Shown: positions 26,198 through 35,559 of the stretch, one piece after another | Numbering within the stretch: position 1 is the first letter of the stretch | Layout of the letters: each line of letters opens with the position of its first letter | Source of the DNA: Selaginella moellendorffii | Taxonomy: Eukaryota; Streptophyta; Lycopodiopsida; Selaginellales; Selaginellaceae | DNA length: 60,000 nt | NCBI RefSeq assembly: GCF_000143415.4 | Contig: NW_003314268.1 | Span: forward strand, 3,680,378 to 3,740,377 | Reading direction: 5' to 3' | The notes under the pieces: model-generated | What the model saw: only the letters and a program-made list of their open reading frames with translations | What the model was told of the DNA's origin: nothing | Database searches by the model: none | Position numbers and translations under genes: made by a program

Positions 26198-26216
26198 CGT
26201 GGCACGCGCCCATTGG
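26198..26216 (-). promoter_or_regulatory. ER stress response element (CCAAT-N9-CCACG)
   Basis: On the minus strand the sequence reads CCAAT, nine bases (GGGCGCGTG), CCACG: an exact match to the ERSE consensus, equal to the plant form CCAAT-N10-CACG. The plus strand shows TGACGTGG, an ACGT-core bZIP site, at its left end. It lies about 140 bases upstream of the calreticulin start codon in a 233-base intergenic region. A further CCAAT box (ATTGG) is near 26241. NF-Y with a bZIP28-type factor is the expected binder. Confidence 0.8.
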
Positions 26217-26260
26217 TCGGGCCACCTATGGCCCGCATTGTGATTGGCCGGATGTCTTGA

Positions 26261-26330
26261 ACCTAAAAGAGGCCTAAAAGAGGCCGCCTTTAATCCTGAT
26301 CTGTTAGAAGCACTGCGGCTTTAAATCCAG
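26261..26330 (+). promoter_or_regulatory. Calreticulin core promoter region with direct repeat
   Basis: CCTAAAAGAGG occurs twice in tandem at about 26262-26283, followed by an AT-rich TTTAAAT near 26321 that could serve as a weak TATA-like site. The initiator position is not determined. Confidence 0.35.
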
Positions 26331-26355
26331 GGTTTTGGAGCTAGGGTTTACAGCG

Positions 26356-28269
26356 ATGGAGGCTCGGTGCGCGTCTTCCGTCTTTCTGCTGCTCCTTCTT
26401 TCCAGCCTTTGCCACGCGAAGGTCTTCTTTGAGGAGAGATTCGATGGTAATTTCGATCCAGCGGCATTCTCTCGATCTGTTGGTCAGATTGATGATCTTG
26501 TGTGTGTAAATTCTAGATTCTTGGGAGAGCCGCTGGGTGAAATCCGACTGGAAGAAGAGTGAAGATGCCGCTGGCGAGTGGATCCACACCGCCGGCAAGT
26601 GGTTTGGCGATGCGGAGGCAGACAAAGGTACCCATTGGGTTTTGTGAAGGGAGATTTGTGTTACAGCTCCCGCTTTACAGGCATCCAGACGTCTCCAGAC
26701 GCGCGCTTCTACGCAATCTCGGCCGAGTTCCCAGAGTTCAGTAACAAGGACAAGACTCTGGTTGTCCAATTCTCCGTTAAGCACGAGCAAAATCTCGATT
26801 GCGGAGGTGGATACATCAAAATTCTGGGTGGAGATGTGGATCAAAAGACTTTTGGTGGTGATACACCTTACAGGTATTCTTTTTCTTCTTTTTATTTGGA
26901 AATCTTGCTCATGGTTTGTTCGTGGGCTATTTCCTTACAGTATTATGTTTGGACCGGACATTTGTGGGTCGGGCACGAAGAAAACCCACGCCATTATTGC
27001 TTACAATGCAAGCAACCATCAAATGAAAAAGGAAGTGCCATGCGAAACAGACCAGCTCACTCACGTCTACACTCTGGTTATTCGTCCCGATTCTACGTAC
27101 AGCATTTTGATCGACAATGTAGAGAAGAAGAAGGGAAGCATTGAGAGCGACTGGAGTCTTTTGCCGCCAAAGAAGATCAAGGATCCCGAGGCCAAGAAGG
27201 TCTGCTTTTTTCTGTTCGTTTCTGAGTAGTAACGTATGCTCTTGTTGGCAGCCCGAGGATTGGGTTGATGATGAATTCATTGTTGACCCGGAAGACAAGA
27301 AACCAGAGGTAACGTTCTACATAGCCGAGTTGTGGACTTTACACCGCTGAGTTTCTCTTTCTTTCTTCTCAGGGTTATGATGACATTCCAGCAGAGATTC
27401 CCGATGCTGAGGCTGAAAAGGTAAAAGATTTTAGCTTTGTTTTGTGTATGTATCTTATCTTGTCTTTCTCATTTCACAGCCCGAAGGATGGGATGACGAG
27501 GAGGACGGTGTGTGGACTCCTCCGACGATTCCAAATCCCGAATACAAGGGCCCCTGGGAACCGAAGGTACTGATGAAAACTTTTTTTTACTCTTGAGTAA
27601 TTTTTCGTTCCCTCTGTAGAAAATCAAGAATCCTGCTTTCAAGGGAAAGTGGAAGGCTCCAATGATTGACAATCCTGGTAGGTTAATCAGCAACATTTCC
27701 AGAGGTGATAAATTGACGAGCTCTTTTATTGTAATAGATTACAAGCCAGACCCAGAGCTATACGTCTTCCCTTCATTGAAATACGTTGGAATTGAACTCT
27801 GGCAGGCAAGACAGTGTTGTCCGGTTTGTTGTCCGGTTTACGTGACTCCTCCTGTTGAACTGCAGGTCAAGTCAGGATCTCTCTTTGACAACATTCTCGT
27901 AAGCGACGATGTCGATTATGCCAAGGCCCTGGCGGAGGAGACATGGGGAAAGAGCAGGGAGGCCGAGAAGAAAGCATTCGAGGAAGCACAGAAAAAGGTA
28001 AAGGATCCTTGCGACCAAAATTATATTGTTTAAATTGACTTGGGTGTCCCGTCTTTAGGATGAACCGCCGGCCGACGACGACGACGACGAGGTAAAGAAA
28101 AAGAGCCCTCCATGGTATTGATCTTGTCACTTTGCAGGACGACTCGGATGTCAAGGAGGACAAGGAAGAGGACACAGAAGACACAAAGGAGCATGTAAGC
28201 ATCCTCTATATTCATTCGGTAGCCGTGTGTGTTCACAATCTGCTTGTGTTCTTTCAGGACGAGCTTTGA
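26356..28269 (+). CDS. CRT: Calreticulin, ER lumenal Ca-binding lectin chaperone
   Basis: Thirteen exons: 26356-26446, 26517-26627, 26681-26873, 26941-27199, 27252-27308, 27373-27420, 27480-27566, 27620-27677, 27738-27805, 27866-27997, 28059-28091, 28138-28194, 28258-28269; 401 residues. The signal peptide is [21 protein letters not shown]. The globular domain has [28 protein letters not shown] and [10 protein letters not shown]. The P-domain carries the [13 protein letters not shown] repeat types and the GWDDEEDG repeats, then IELWQVKSG and an acidic tail ending HDEL. The protein binds monoglucosylated N-glycans, helps fold glycoproteins and buffers Ca in the ER. The HDEL is split: H ends exon 12 and DEL-stop is a 12-base last exon. 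The intron 27806-27865 is GC-AG. An ERSE lies upstream. Confidence 0.97.
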
Positions 28270-28703
28270 GGTTTTCGTTTTTCGCTTGAAGAGACGTTGG
28301 CGTAGAGGGACATCGGGGCACAAAAAGAACATTTTTTCCCCATATCTGACATTTCCGGATTGCAATTGCTTTCCAAGCAGTAATTCCAATTAATCGTATG
28401 AAAAGTTTGTTTTTTTAAATTAATTTTATTCAAGAATATTCTAGAAGGATGTTTCCAGGATGCAAAGAAAGCCAGCCTAAGTAGCAGTGCATTGTGAAGG
28501 TTCTTCTGGTGATTGTTCATAATTTTATTGTTCTTCTGATTCTCAAACTTTGATATAATGTTTCTATATCACTGTTGGTTGAATGATTTGGTTATCGTTT
28601 AAAATTCCGCACTTAGAAAGTGTTGCTTGCAAGTGGCGGTACCACCACGGGGCTTTGAAGGACAAATTGCACGTGTGTATTTAACGGATGCAAGTTTTTG
28701 AGA
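28270..28703. other. Intergenic, 3' region of calreticulin and promoter of the next gene
   Basis: No gene is seen. A G-box CACGTG at 28670-28675 and a TATTTAA at about 28678-28684 lie just upstream of the first ATG of the secreted-protein gene (28704), implying a short leader. Confidence 0.4.
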
Positions 28704-29803
28704 ATGAGTGCGGTTTGCAAAATGAAGGCAGTTGCAATGCCGTCGTTTTTGATTTTGCTTACTGCTCTCTGTGTGAATGGGCAAGCGACTGCTCCGACCA
28801 TCAAAAGTATCTTCGGTTCCTTCGATCAAATTGGAGATATTGTTTCGAAGTTTAATTTCTCCCAGGTATGTAGACTTTGTCGTTCAGATACAAGTCTTTT
28901 ACTGAGTTTACCCTTTGCAGACTGATTCTTCTGGTCAAGGCTCCCTATATGTTGCCTTAGCTCCAGCTTTTGGCGATCTGAATGCAGAAACTATAAAGAG
29001 TCTGGGCACCAATCTCTTGATTTCTATTGCTGGAACAAACAGGGTGATTTCGAAGTTGGATGGCACAGCACGTACATGGAGCAAAGTAGAGTCGGTCATG
29101 TCGCAGAATCCGTTCCTTGAGCCAGTAGATGCAGGAATCAGAAGGTCAGACAAGTATATAAGAGACGACACAAACTACTTCCAGTTTGATAAATCTCTGC
29201 GACCTGAAGTTTGCCAGGAGGTAAAGCAGCTTAATCCTTGTCTCATGTTGAAATTGTATTATATAATTGTTCTTCCCTTGAACAGCTGAAGACATGGTTC
29301 TTTGAGAAACTTATCCAGGACAATGACGTACTTGCTTCTACCAGGATTCAATCTGATGCACTCCCTCAGATTGTGGCATATGCAGGCTCTGCTGTTCCGA
29401 AGTTCTTAACAATCTACAAGCACAAGTATCATGAGAAGACCCTGGTTGATATTGGTGTGCTGAGATATCCAGACTCCATAGATAAACTCTTTAAGGTTAG
29501 CAGGAAACTTTGATATAACATTGCCATTAACGTTTTTTATTTCATTTTGTGATATAGTTGTACCATCTGCAGCTGACTGTTTGGGCTGATAGCACGCTCG
29601 TCTTAGGTGTGGAAAAGGAAACTAATGGCATTACTGGAGGTAACCATGTACTTTAGTCATTTTGTTTGCCTCTATTGTGTTGTTTATGTTGTGCAGAGTT
29701 TTCCTACCGCAAGTTTAAACCGAGAATAAGCGTCATATCTGGGATGAGGAAGGAAATTCAGGCAAAGGCTGCTAACGAAGCCAAATCCATGTTCACAATT
29801 TGA
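28704..29803 (+). CDS. Unrecognised secreted protein, tandem paralogue A
   Basis: Five exons: 28704-28865, 28921-29220, 29286-29495, 29558-29639, 29697-29803, giving 286 residues. A second in-frame ATG at 28722 gives a better signal peptide (MKAVAMPSFLILLTALCVNG, cleaved before QA), so that may be the true start. No catalytic motif is recognised. The core phrase shared with the next gene is YHEKTLVDIGVLRYPD, then a strand-rich part (LQLTVWAD..., NGITGEF, RKFKPR). The mature part has almost no Cys. Exons 3 and 4 are the same length as in paralogue B (210 and 82 bases) and in the same phase, which proves tandem duplication. Expected location is cell wall or apoplast, as there is no retention signal or membrane segment. 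Function unknown. Confidence 0.8.
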
Positions 29804-29890
29804 AAACTATGTACTGATATTCAAAATATACATAAACTCATAACGAACCGAATAAACATTGCTATATAAATTCTGGAAATGTTTGTTTTT

Positions 29891-30130
<240 letters not shown>

Positions 30131-30309
30131 CAATTTATCATTAGTGATTTCACAATCACAATTGCGTTATGTGTGTTATGGTAACTGCAGTTGTTTAAAT
30201 TTCTTAATGAAGCGCATAAATAAATAAAACAGCTTCTATAGAATATTTTCTTCTTGATTTTCTTTGTTTTCACAAGATTGTAAATTTAAGTTCGTTTTCA
30301 CAAGATACT

Positions 30310-30405
30310 CCACTATTACTATGGCTCTATGTTGGGAATAACTATTTTGTCCATTACCATTACTGTTGCTCTATGTTGGGAATAATTATTCTGTCCATTG
30401 AAGTT
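30310..30405. repeat. Two-copy tandem repeat, about 44-bp unit
   Basis: GCTCTATGTTGGGAATAA occurs at about 30324 and again at about 30368, each followed by a similar ...TATT.TGTCCATT stretch. It lies upstream of paralogue B. Confidence 0.75.
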
Positions 30406-30475
30406 GTTGGAGAATTTGAACAATTTGAGTCAGACAGTCACTACTAATAGTACTACCACTAGGGTATGCTTGCCT

Positions 30476-30483
30476 TATAAATA
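30476..30483 (+). promoter_or_regulatory. TATA box of secreted-protein paralogue B
   Basis: TATAAATA lies 42-49 bases upstream of the ATG at 30525, a normal plant core promoter position if the leader is about 15-20 bases. Confidence 0.6.
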
Positions 30484-30524
30484 CTTAGGTTGCTTGATTT
30501 ATTTTGGCAAGAGTGCCATCCATC

Positions 30525-31712
30525 ATGGGTAAGCTCATTCCACTTGTTGCTTTTATGAGCTTTGTCTTGAGCGCAAATGCCCAGTTTCAGCTGATCCCTA
30601 CAATTGTGAGTATCTTTGGTGGATTAGACCCAATTGGCAATATCATCCAGCATTTTGACTTCAGCAAGGTGATGCATTTAGTTTTAGCTAGCATTTGACT
30701 AATGGCTATACATGACAGGTCAACATTGTCGACTCAACTGTCCAGGACTATCTTAACATCGGATTGGCTCCTGCATATGGGACACTCAGCACGGATGAAG
30801 TCAAATTCATGGATGACCATTTGAAGGTCATGATAGCAGGAGTTCATGTGCAACTCGGCAAGTTATCACATAATGAACGTACATGGGATAAAGTTCAATC
30901 ACTCTTTCTGCAAAACCCCGTGCTTGAGCCACTCAGTGATCTTACTACAAGAGCTACTAAATATACAAAGGATGACACTTACTGGCTCAACACGGATGGA
31001 TCGCCTAGACAGACTGTGATGAATGAGGTAAATGTTCTATGTTCGAGTTTCATAATTATTTCTTATCTTTGAGTCTACAGGTCAAGAGTTGGTTCACAGA
31101 ACTGATAGCAGATGCTGACATCCTCAACTCCACACGCATTGATATCAATATTATGGGTAGAATTGTTGCTCACACGGGTACAAACATCGAGAACATTATA
31201 AATTTGTTCTACCAGCATGAATACCATGAAAAAACTATGCTTGAGATAGGAGTGCTCAGATATCCTGATATAGAACACCCCTACTTCAAGGTTAGTAAAA
31301 CAGCTTTTAAAGGATTTTTCTTTTTGTTGAACTTCTTAATTCAGGTGTACCGTATCAAACTTTCTGCGTGGTCTGATTGCCGTCGATACGTAATACATGA
31401 AAGTAACACAAATGGCATTTCCGGAGGTATTACTTGTTGACTTGTCCTCCCGACGTTACATTAACTTTCGTTGACTGGCTTGTAGAATTCAACATGCGAA
31501 AATTTAAACCAAGAAAGAGTGTCATAGATCAACTCAGCCCCAAAGCTACGCAGACTGCAGTGTGCGGTGCTGAATGCATGTTTGATCCTACCAACTGTGG
31601 TAATTGCAAACAGACAGCTAGTTTCAACCATAACATCGCTAAGCACAAAGCTATCACTTCCAAGAACAAGTTTGTTCAGAAAGCTGAAGAGATGTTTGCT
31701 CCATACTATTGA
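30525..31712 (+). CDS. Unrecognised secreted protein, tandem paralogue B
   Basis: Five exons: 30525-30668, 30719-31027, 31081-31290, 31345-31426, 31486-31712, giving 323 residues. The signal peptide is MGKLIPLVAFMSFVLSANA, cut before QFQ. The body aligns with paralogue A from PTIVSIFGG to RKFKPR, including YHEKTMLEIGVLRYPD (13 of 16 identical to A). Unlike A it has a C-terminal extension with four clustered Cys (VCGAECMFDPTNCGNCKQ) followed by a Lys/Asn-rich tail. Intron positions match A exactly. The Cys cluster suggests disulphides or metal binding in the apoplast. I cannot assign a family; lineage-specific expansion is likely. Confidence 0.85.
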
Positions 31713-32190
31713 TCATGAAGAATGATTAATAAATATATACAATCTTAATGGAATGACCAGGACTTGCTCCAAATGTTGTTTCAAATGATAATTGCAGTAT
31801 TTCCACTGGAGCTTCTTTTATTACTACTGATTGTGTGGCATAGTCAATGTACACCTCAATTAGACAGCAATATGTTTTTGATGGGCAATGAAAATGAAAA
31901 ACCATGAGAAGCAAATGCTATGTGATCAGAGCCGAATTAAAGCTCATTCGTCCTGTAGTGAAGACTGGTTCTTCCTTTTGTGGGAGTAAACGTTGGGCAT
32001 CAAGCGAGGTGCAGAGCTCAAGGAACATAGAATTTACAAAAGATTGTTAGCAATCCATAAGTGTAGTGAGAGTGGGAAATGTTTCAACTCAAGTGTGGGA
32101 CCACTCATCTCTTGGGTGGATTTTGTGCTAGAGTCTATGTTTGGCTCACTTCTAAGGCACTCGTAATTTTCTTGTATTTTAATTGTGCAG
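31713..32190. other. Intergenic without visible features
   Basis: AT-rich, no open frame with coding character; probably the 3' region of paralogue B. Confidence 0.5.
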
Positions 32191-32212
32191 CTTAAAAACA
32201 TGCAAGACTCTC

Positions 32213-32460
32213 CTAGCATGCTTGAACTTCATCGTCAGCAACAGCAGCAACCTTTCTCGTCAACCTAGGCCTCACCTCCGCACTGTAGAACTTGGCGGAC
32301 CTCAAGCTGGCGATGGCACACCCAAACAGATAGGTGGCGACCATGACGAAGAACGTTTCCCTGTAGCACTTGGCACCGTGGCACAGCAAGGCCTCGTCAA
32401 TCGGTATTTCCTGGCTTGCCAATCGTGTAGTCCTTCCCTCTCGCCGGAACTTGTAATCAT
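32213..32460 (-). pseudogene. 3' remnant of an NFD4-like (nodulin-like) MFS transporter
   Basis: From a good acceptor site at 32462-32461, the minus strand reads YKFRREGRTTRLASQEIP, then CHGAKCYRETFFVMVATYLF, a membrane segment, and SAKFYSAEVRPRLTRK before the stop. This resembles the last transmembrane helix and tail of plant NFD4/nodulin-like major facilitator proteins (C-x-G-x-H/K-C-[FY]-R-x-[ST]-F...RxxKFY). I find no upstream exons for the other helices; the sequence to 32850 has only short frames. It is therefore probably a truncated copy, though missed exons cannot be excluded. Confidence 0.4.
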
Positions 32461-32986
32461 CTGTGGCTGCCAGCGGCCGGAAGCTTGAGAAGGAGAATGG
32501 TCGACGACTTGCAGAGAACTAGGCGAGGAACTCATATCCGCGAGCTGAGCTTCAGAGTTATGAGATGGCGGTATGCTTTCGACAGCACCAGCACTGGCTC
32601 TTCCGCTCGAGGTACGTCTTACATCTTTTTTCTTTTGACTCAATGTATTAAACCATGCATTTTCTCTATTTGCTCTTGGGAGGCTATTTTCCTTTTCACG
32701 GCATCAGGACTAACCAGAGATCCAAGAAAGCCTTGAAACGTAAGCAAATCTAGCTTTGGAACCAACCACAGCCAGAGAAGCGGCCCAGCCGCACCCAGCG
32801 CTCGCGCCCCCCGACAAGGAGGTCTGTTGGAGCTACCTAGGCTCTCCATGTAAATATGAGAAGGAATTTGAGAAGGAAAAGCATTGTCATTGTCAGATAA
32901 TATTCATTCATTCATTAGCTGTTTACGGGGTCTCGTGGCGCCCACCAAGAAGCCAATATTCTGCCAAAAACAAACCTTTTCATTTC

Positions 32987-34378
32987 TTAAACAACATCTA
33001 TCAATAAGAGGTAAAGTGCAGACCTGTCAACATTAAGCTCAATCCCACGTATTCCAGAGTAAACTCCTAGCTCTGGTACGTTATAACTCCTACATGAACC
33101 AAGCAAGCAAATCCAGTCATCTGCAATTGGCTTAAAAGGCATCTCTTCAATCATAGTGCAAGCTTCATGCAAGAAACCCGAACGAGCTAACAAATCCACC
33201 ATACAGTGGTAGTGTTGCTTGGTGGCATGGAAATTATAATCTATGAGCATTGACGCAAAGTAGTTTAGACCACAAATTACGTCACCAAGGTGGCTGCAAG
33301 AAAAAAACAAGCTGATGAATGTTGCATCATCTGGGTCACAGCCTTCCATCTTCATCTCCATATGTAGGGATATAGCCTCTACAAAGTGCCCATTGTAAGT
33401 ATTCGCTGCCATTAATACGTTCCAGGAGACAGTGTCTCTAGCTTGCATTCCTCCAAAGAATCTTGTGGAATCGTCCAAGTTCCCAGCATGAGCAGCCAAC
33501 ATCACATTCCAGGACACAAGATTTCTCATCGGCATTATTTGAAAGAGAATCTTGGCTTCCTTTAGATACCCGTTCTGGGCATATCCGTCTAGCATGGAGT
33601 TCCAAGACACTAGCGTAAGGTAGTGCATTCCATTAAAGATATCCACGGCATCTTTTAGATGCCCGTTTTGGGCATATGCCGCCATCATGGCTGTGGTAGA
33701 AACTATGTCCTGCTGGGGCATGGAATCAAACATGCACTTCGCTTCCACAAGGTGCCCGTTCTGGGCATACAGTGAGAGAAGGATTGTCCACGTTGCCAAG
33801 TCACAGTACGACATTGTATAGAAAACGCAACGTGCCTCCTCCACGTCACCAGTGTGACCGTACGCTGCCAGCATGGCATTGTGCGACACTATGTCGTGCT
33901 CCGGCATGGTTGAGTAGAGGTTCTTTGCTTCCGCGAAATGGCCCGCCTGGGAAAATGCGTTGAGAAGAGCATTTGTAGAGACGAGGTTTCTCACAGTCAT
34001 GATTCCAAACCATTGCAGTGCGTCATTAAGGCTGCCATGTTTGATTATTCCTGATAGCATGGAATTCCAGGAAACAACGTCCCAGCAAGGCATTGAGCCG
34101 AAGAAGGATCTGGCCTCTTTAAGATGCCCATTGAAGGCATATGCTGCTAGCATGATATTCCTAGAAACCAAGTCGTGTAGGGGCATGGCGTTGAAGAGGT
34201 GCCAAGCCTCTGAGACTGTGGCGTGCGTGGAGAAAAGAGCGAGCATTGTTGTCCAGGACACAATGTTTCTTTCTGGCATGGAGTCGAAAAATGACCGAGC
34301 TTTGGAGAGATCCCCATTGTATCCAAGTGCTTTCAATTGTAGATTGCCTTCCAAGAGCATGGAAGTTCTCCCTATCAT
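32987..34378 (-). CDS. Pentatricopeptide repeat protein, short PLS/E-like
   Basis: An intronless 463-residue frame of about eleven 31-residue PPR motifs (for example IVSTTAMMAAYAQNGHLKDA and LVSWNSMLDGYAQNGYLKEA), then the longer terminal motifs GCDPDDATFISLFFSCSHLG and HYHCMVDLLARSGFLHEA, and a cut-short E1-like end (PIADDWICLLGSCRSYN). The chain stops soon after LYLLLIDVV, so the E domain is incomplete compared with the PPR gene at 15161-16798. No DYW domain. No obvious transit peptide; an exon carrying one could lie upstream. Predicted to bind organellar RNA. A premature end or degeneration is possible. Confidence 0.88.
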   Translation of the reverse strand: MIGRTSMLLEGNLQLKALGYNGDLSKARSFFDSMPERNIVSWTTMLALFSTHATVSEAWHLFNAMPLHDLVSRNIMLAAYAFNGHLKEARSFFGSMPCWDVVSWNSMLSGIIKHGSLNDALQWFGIMTVRNLVSTNALLNAFSQAGHFAEAKNLYSTMPEHDIVSHNAMLAAYGHTGDVEEARCVFYTMSYCDLATWTILLSLYAQNGHLVEAKCMFDSMPQQDIVSTTAMMAAYAQNGHLKDAVDIFNGMHYLTLVSWNSMLDGYAQNGYLKEAKILFQIMPMRNLVSWNVMLAAHAGNLDDSTRFFGGMQARDTVSWNVLMAANTYNGHFVEAISLHMEMKMEGCDPDDATFISLFFSCSHLGDVICGLNYFASMLIDYNFHATKQHYHCMVDLLARSGFLHEACTMIEEMPFKPIADDWICLLGSCRSYNVPELGVYSGIRGIELNVDRSALYLLLIDVV

Positions 34379-34478
34379 TTATCACCATACCAGCATTTCT
34401 CTCAAGAGAAACATAAACTTAGAGCATTGATTGGACAATACAATTGTTTGAATTCAAAATTTTGTTTTACATTCGTTT

Positions 34479-35470
34479 TCATTTCTTGACAAACCCAAGG
34501 TTGTTTTCGGCGGCATAGCGCTCCATGAAGCGCATGAATCTGTCCCACTCGCCAATGTTCCTCATCACGTACTTGGCCTCGATCTTGGCCGGCTTCCCGT
34601 TGACAAACTTGGCGCTCACGTCCACGGACTGGAGCACGCCCTCGTCGTCGATCATGTAGATGCCCGTGATCTCTCCCATCTCTCGGGAGGAATCAAACAC
34701 CGATGGCTGGTCGAAGACGAAGGTGGCCACCCCGTTTCGTTGGTCCTGCGATCGGGTGAGAGAGATGTCCGGGACGACGAGCTCGTCCACGCCACGGATG
34801 AATTGGATGCTGGGCTTTACCATGCGCACCACCGGCCTCACTCCGGATCCACTCTGCTGTGTGGCTGCCGCCCACACTGTGCTCAAGAGCTGCCTCGAGC
34901 TCGACCTTGTGCCGCCGCCTAGGTGCCATGACGAGAGTGGCTTGAGCTCGCTCCAGTGAGGATTTCGAGAGAGCGATGCGGAGGCGAGGCCTGCACAAAT
35001 ATTCATCACTTAGTTTGGCAGAAGAGTCTCGATCTACAAAAAACTTGCGTTTCACGGAAGAAAACACACAAACTACAATCGAGGAAGAATGAATGGCAAT
35101 ACTCTGGGGAAAGAAAGACTGCCAAGCCAAAGATTCTCTCTAGAATGAAGAGAATGCAGGTGATTGACGACGGGATTTCTGTGACCGAAAGATTCATCCA
35201 AGCTCCAAACAAGGATTTCAATCCAAGGAACGTCAAAAGGTGAGGAAGCACTATACCCGCTCGAGAGAGGAGGAATGTTGCTGCGCGGCGGAGCGGGGGA
35301 ATCCGTGTCCGTCGCTGCCGCTCGCTGGCGATGGATGCGGCGTAGAGCGGCACATAGCGCTGGTGCTGCTGCCTCTGGCCGGTGGACGCAGCCGCCGAGG
35401 CCGAGGCGCTCGTCGACATAAGTCTGCTCTGTCTGATCGCTCTCGCCCCATTCCCTACCACACACTGCAC
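34479..35470 (-). CDS. PSB28: Photosystem II assembly protein Psb28, chloroplast
   Basis: Two exons, 35470-35257 and 34990-34479, joined by a 266-base intron in phase 1, give 241 residues. The last 115 match cyanobacterial/plastid Psb28: IQFIRGVDELVVPDISLTRS, ATFVFDQPSVF, MGEITGIYMIDDEG, DVSAKFVNGKPAKIEAKYVM and EWDRFMRFMERYAAENNLGF. Psb28 binds PSII assembly intermediates near CP47 and protects or regulates them during biogenesis and repair. The first 120 residues are Ser/Ala/Arg-rich, a long transit peptide. An internal Met at 35419 (MSTSASASAAAST) is an equally good start. This is the last gene before the AT-rich repeat domain. Confidence 0.93.
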
Positions 35471-35559
35471 ACCCGAATCTCGAATATTCTACACATGCTG
35501 ATTATCCGTTTAATGTTGGCGCGGGTTGAAGGTTCAGGGTCCAGTTCTTATTTAAAAGT

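Noticed and set aside
32302-32643. 113-codon minus-strand frame as a protein
   Set aside because: It overlaps the transporter-like exon in another frame and is Ser-rich without motifs.
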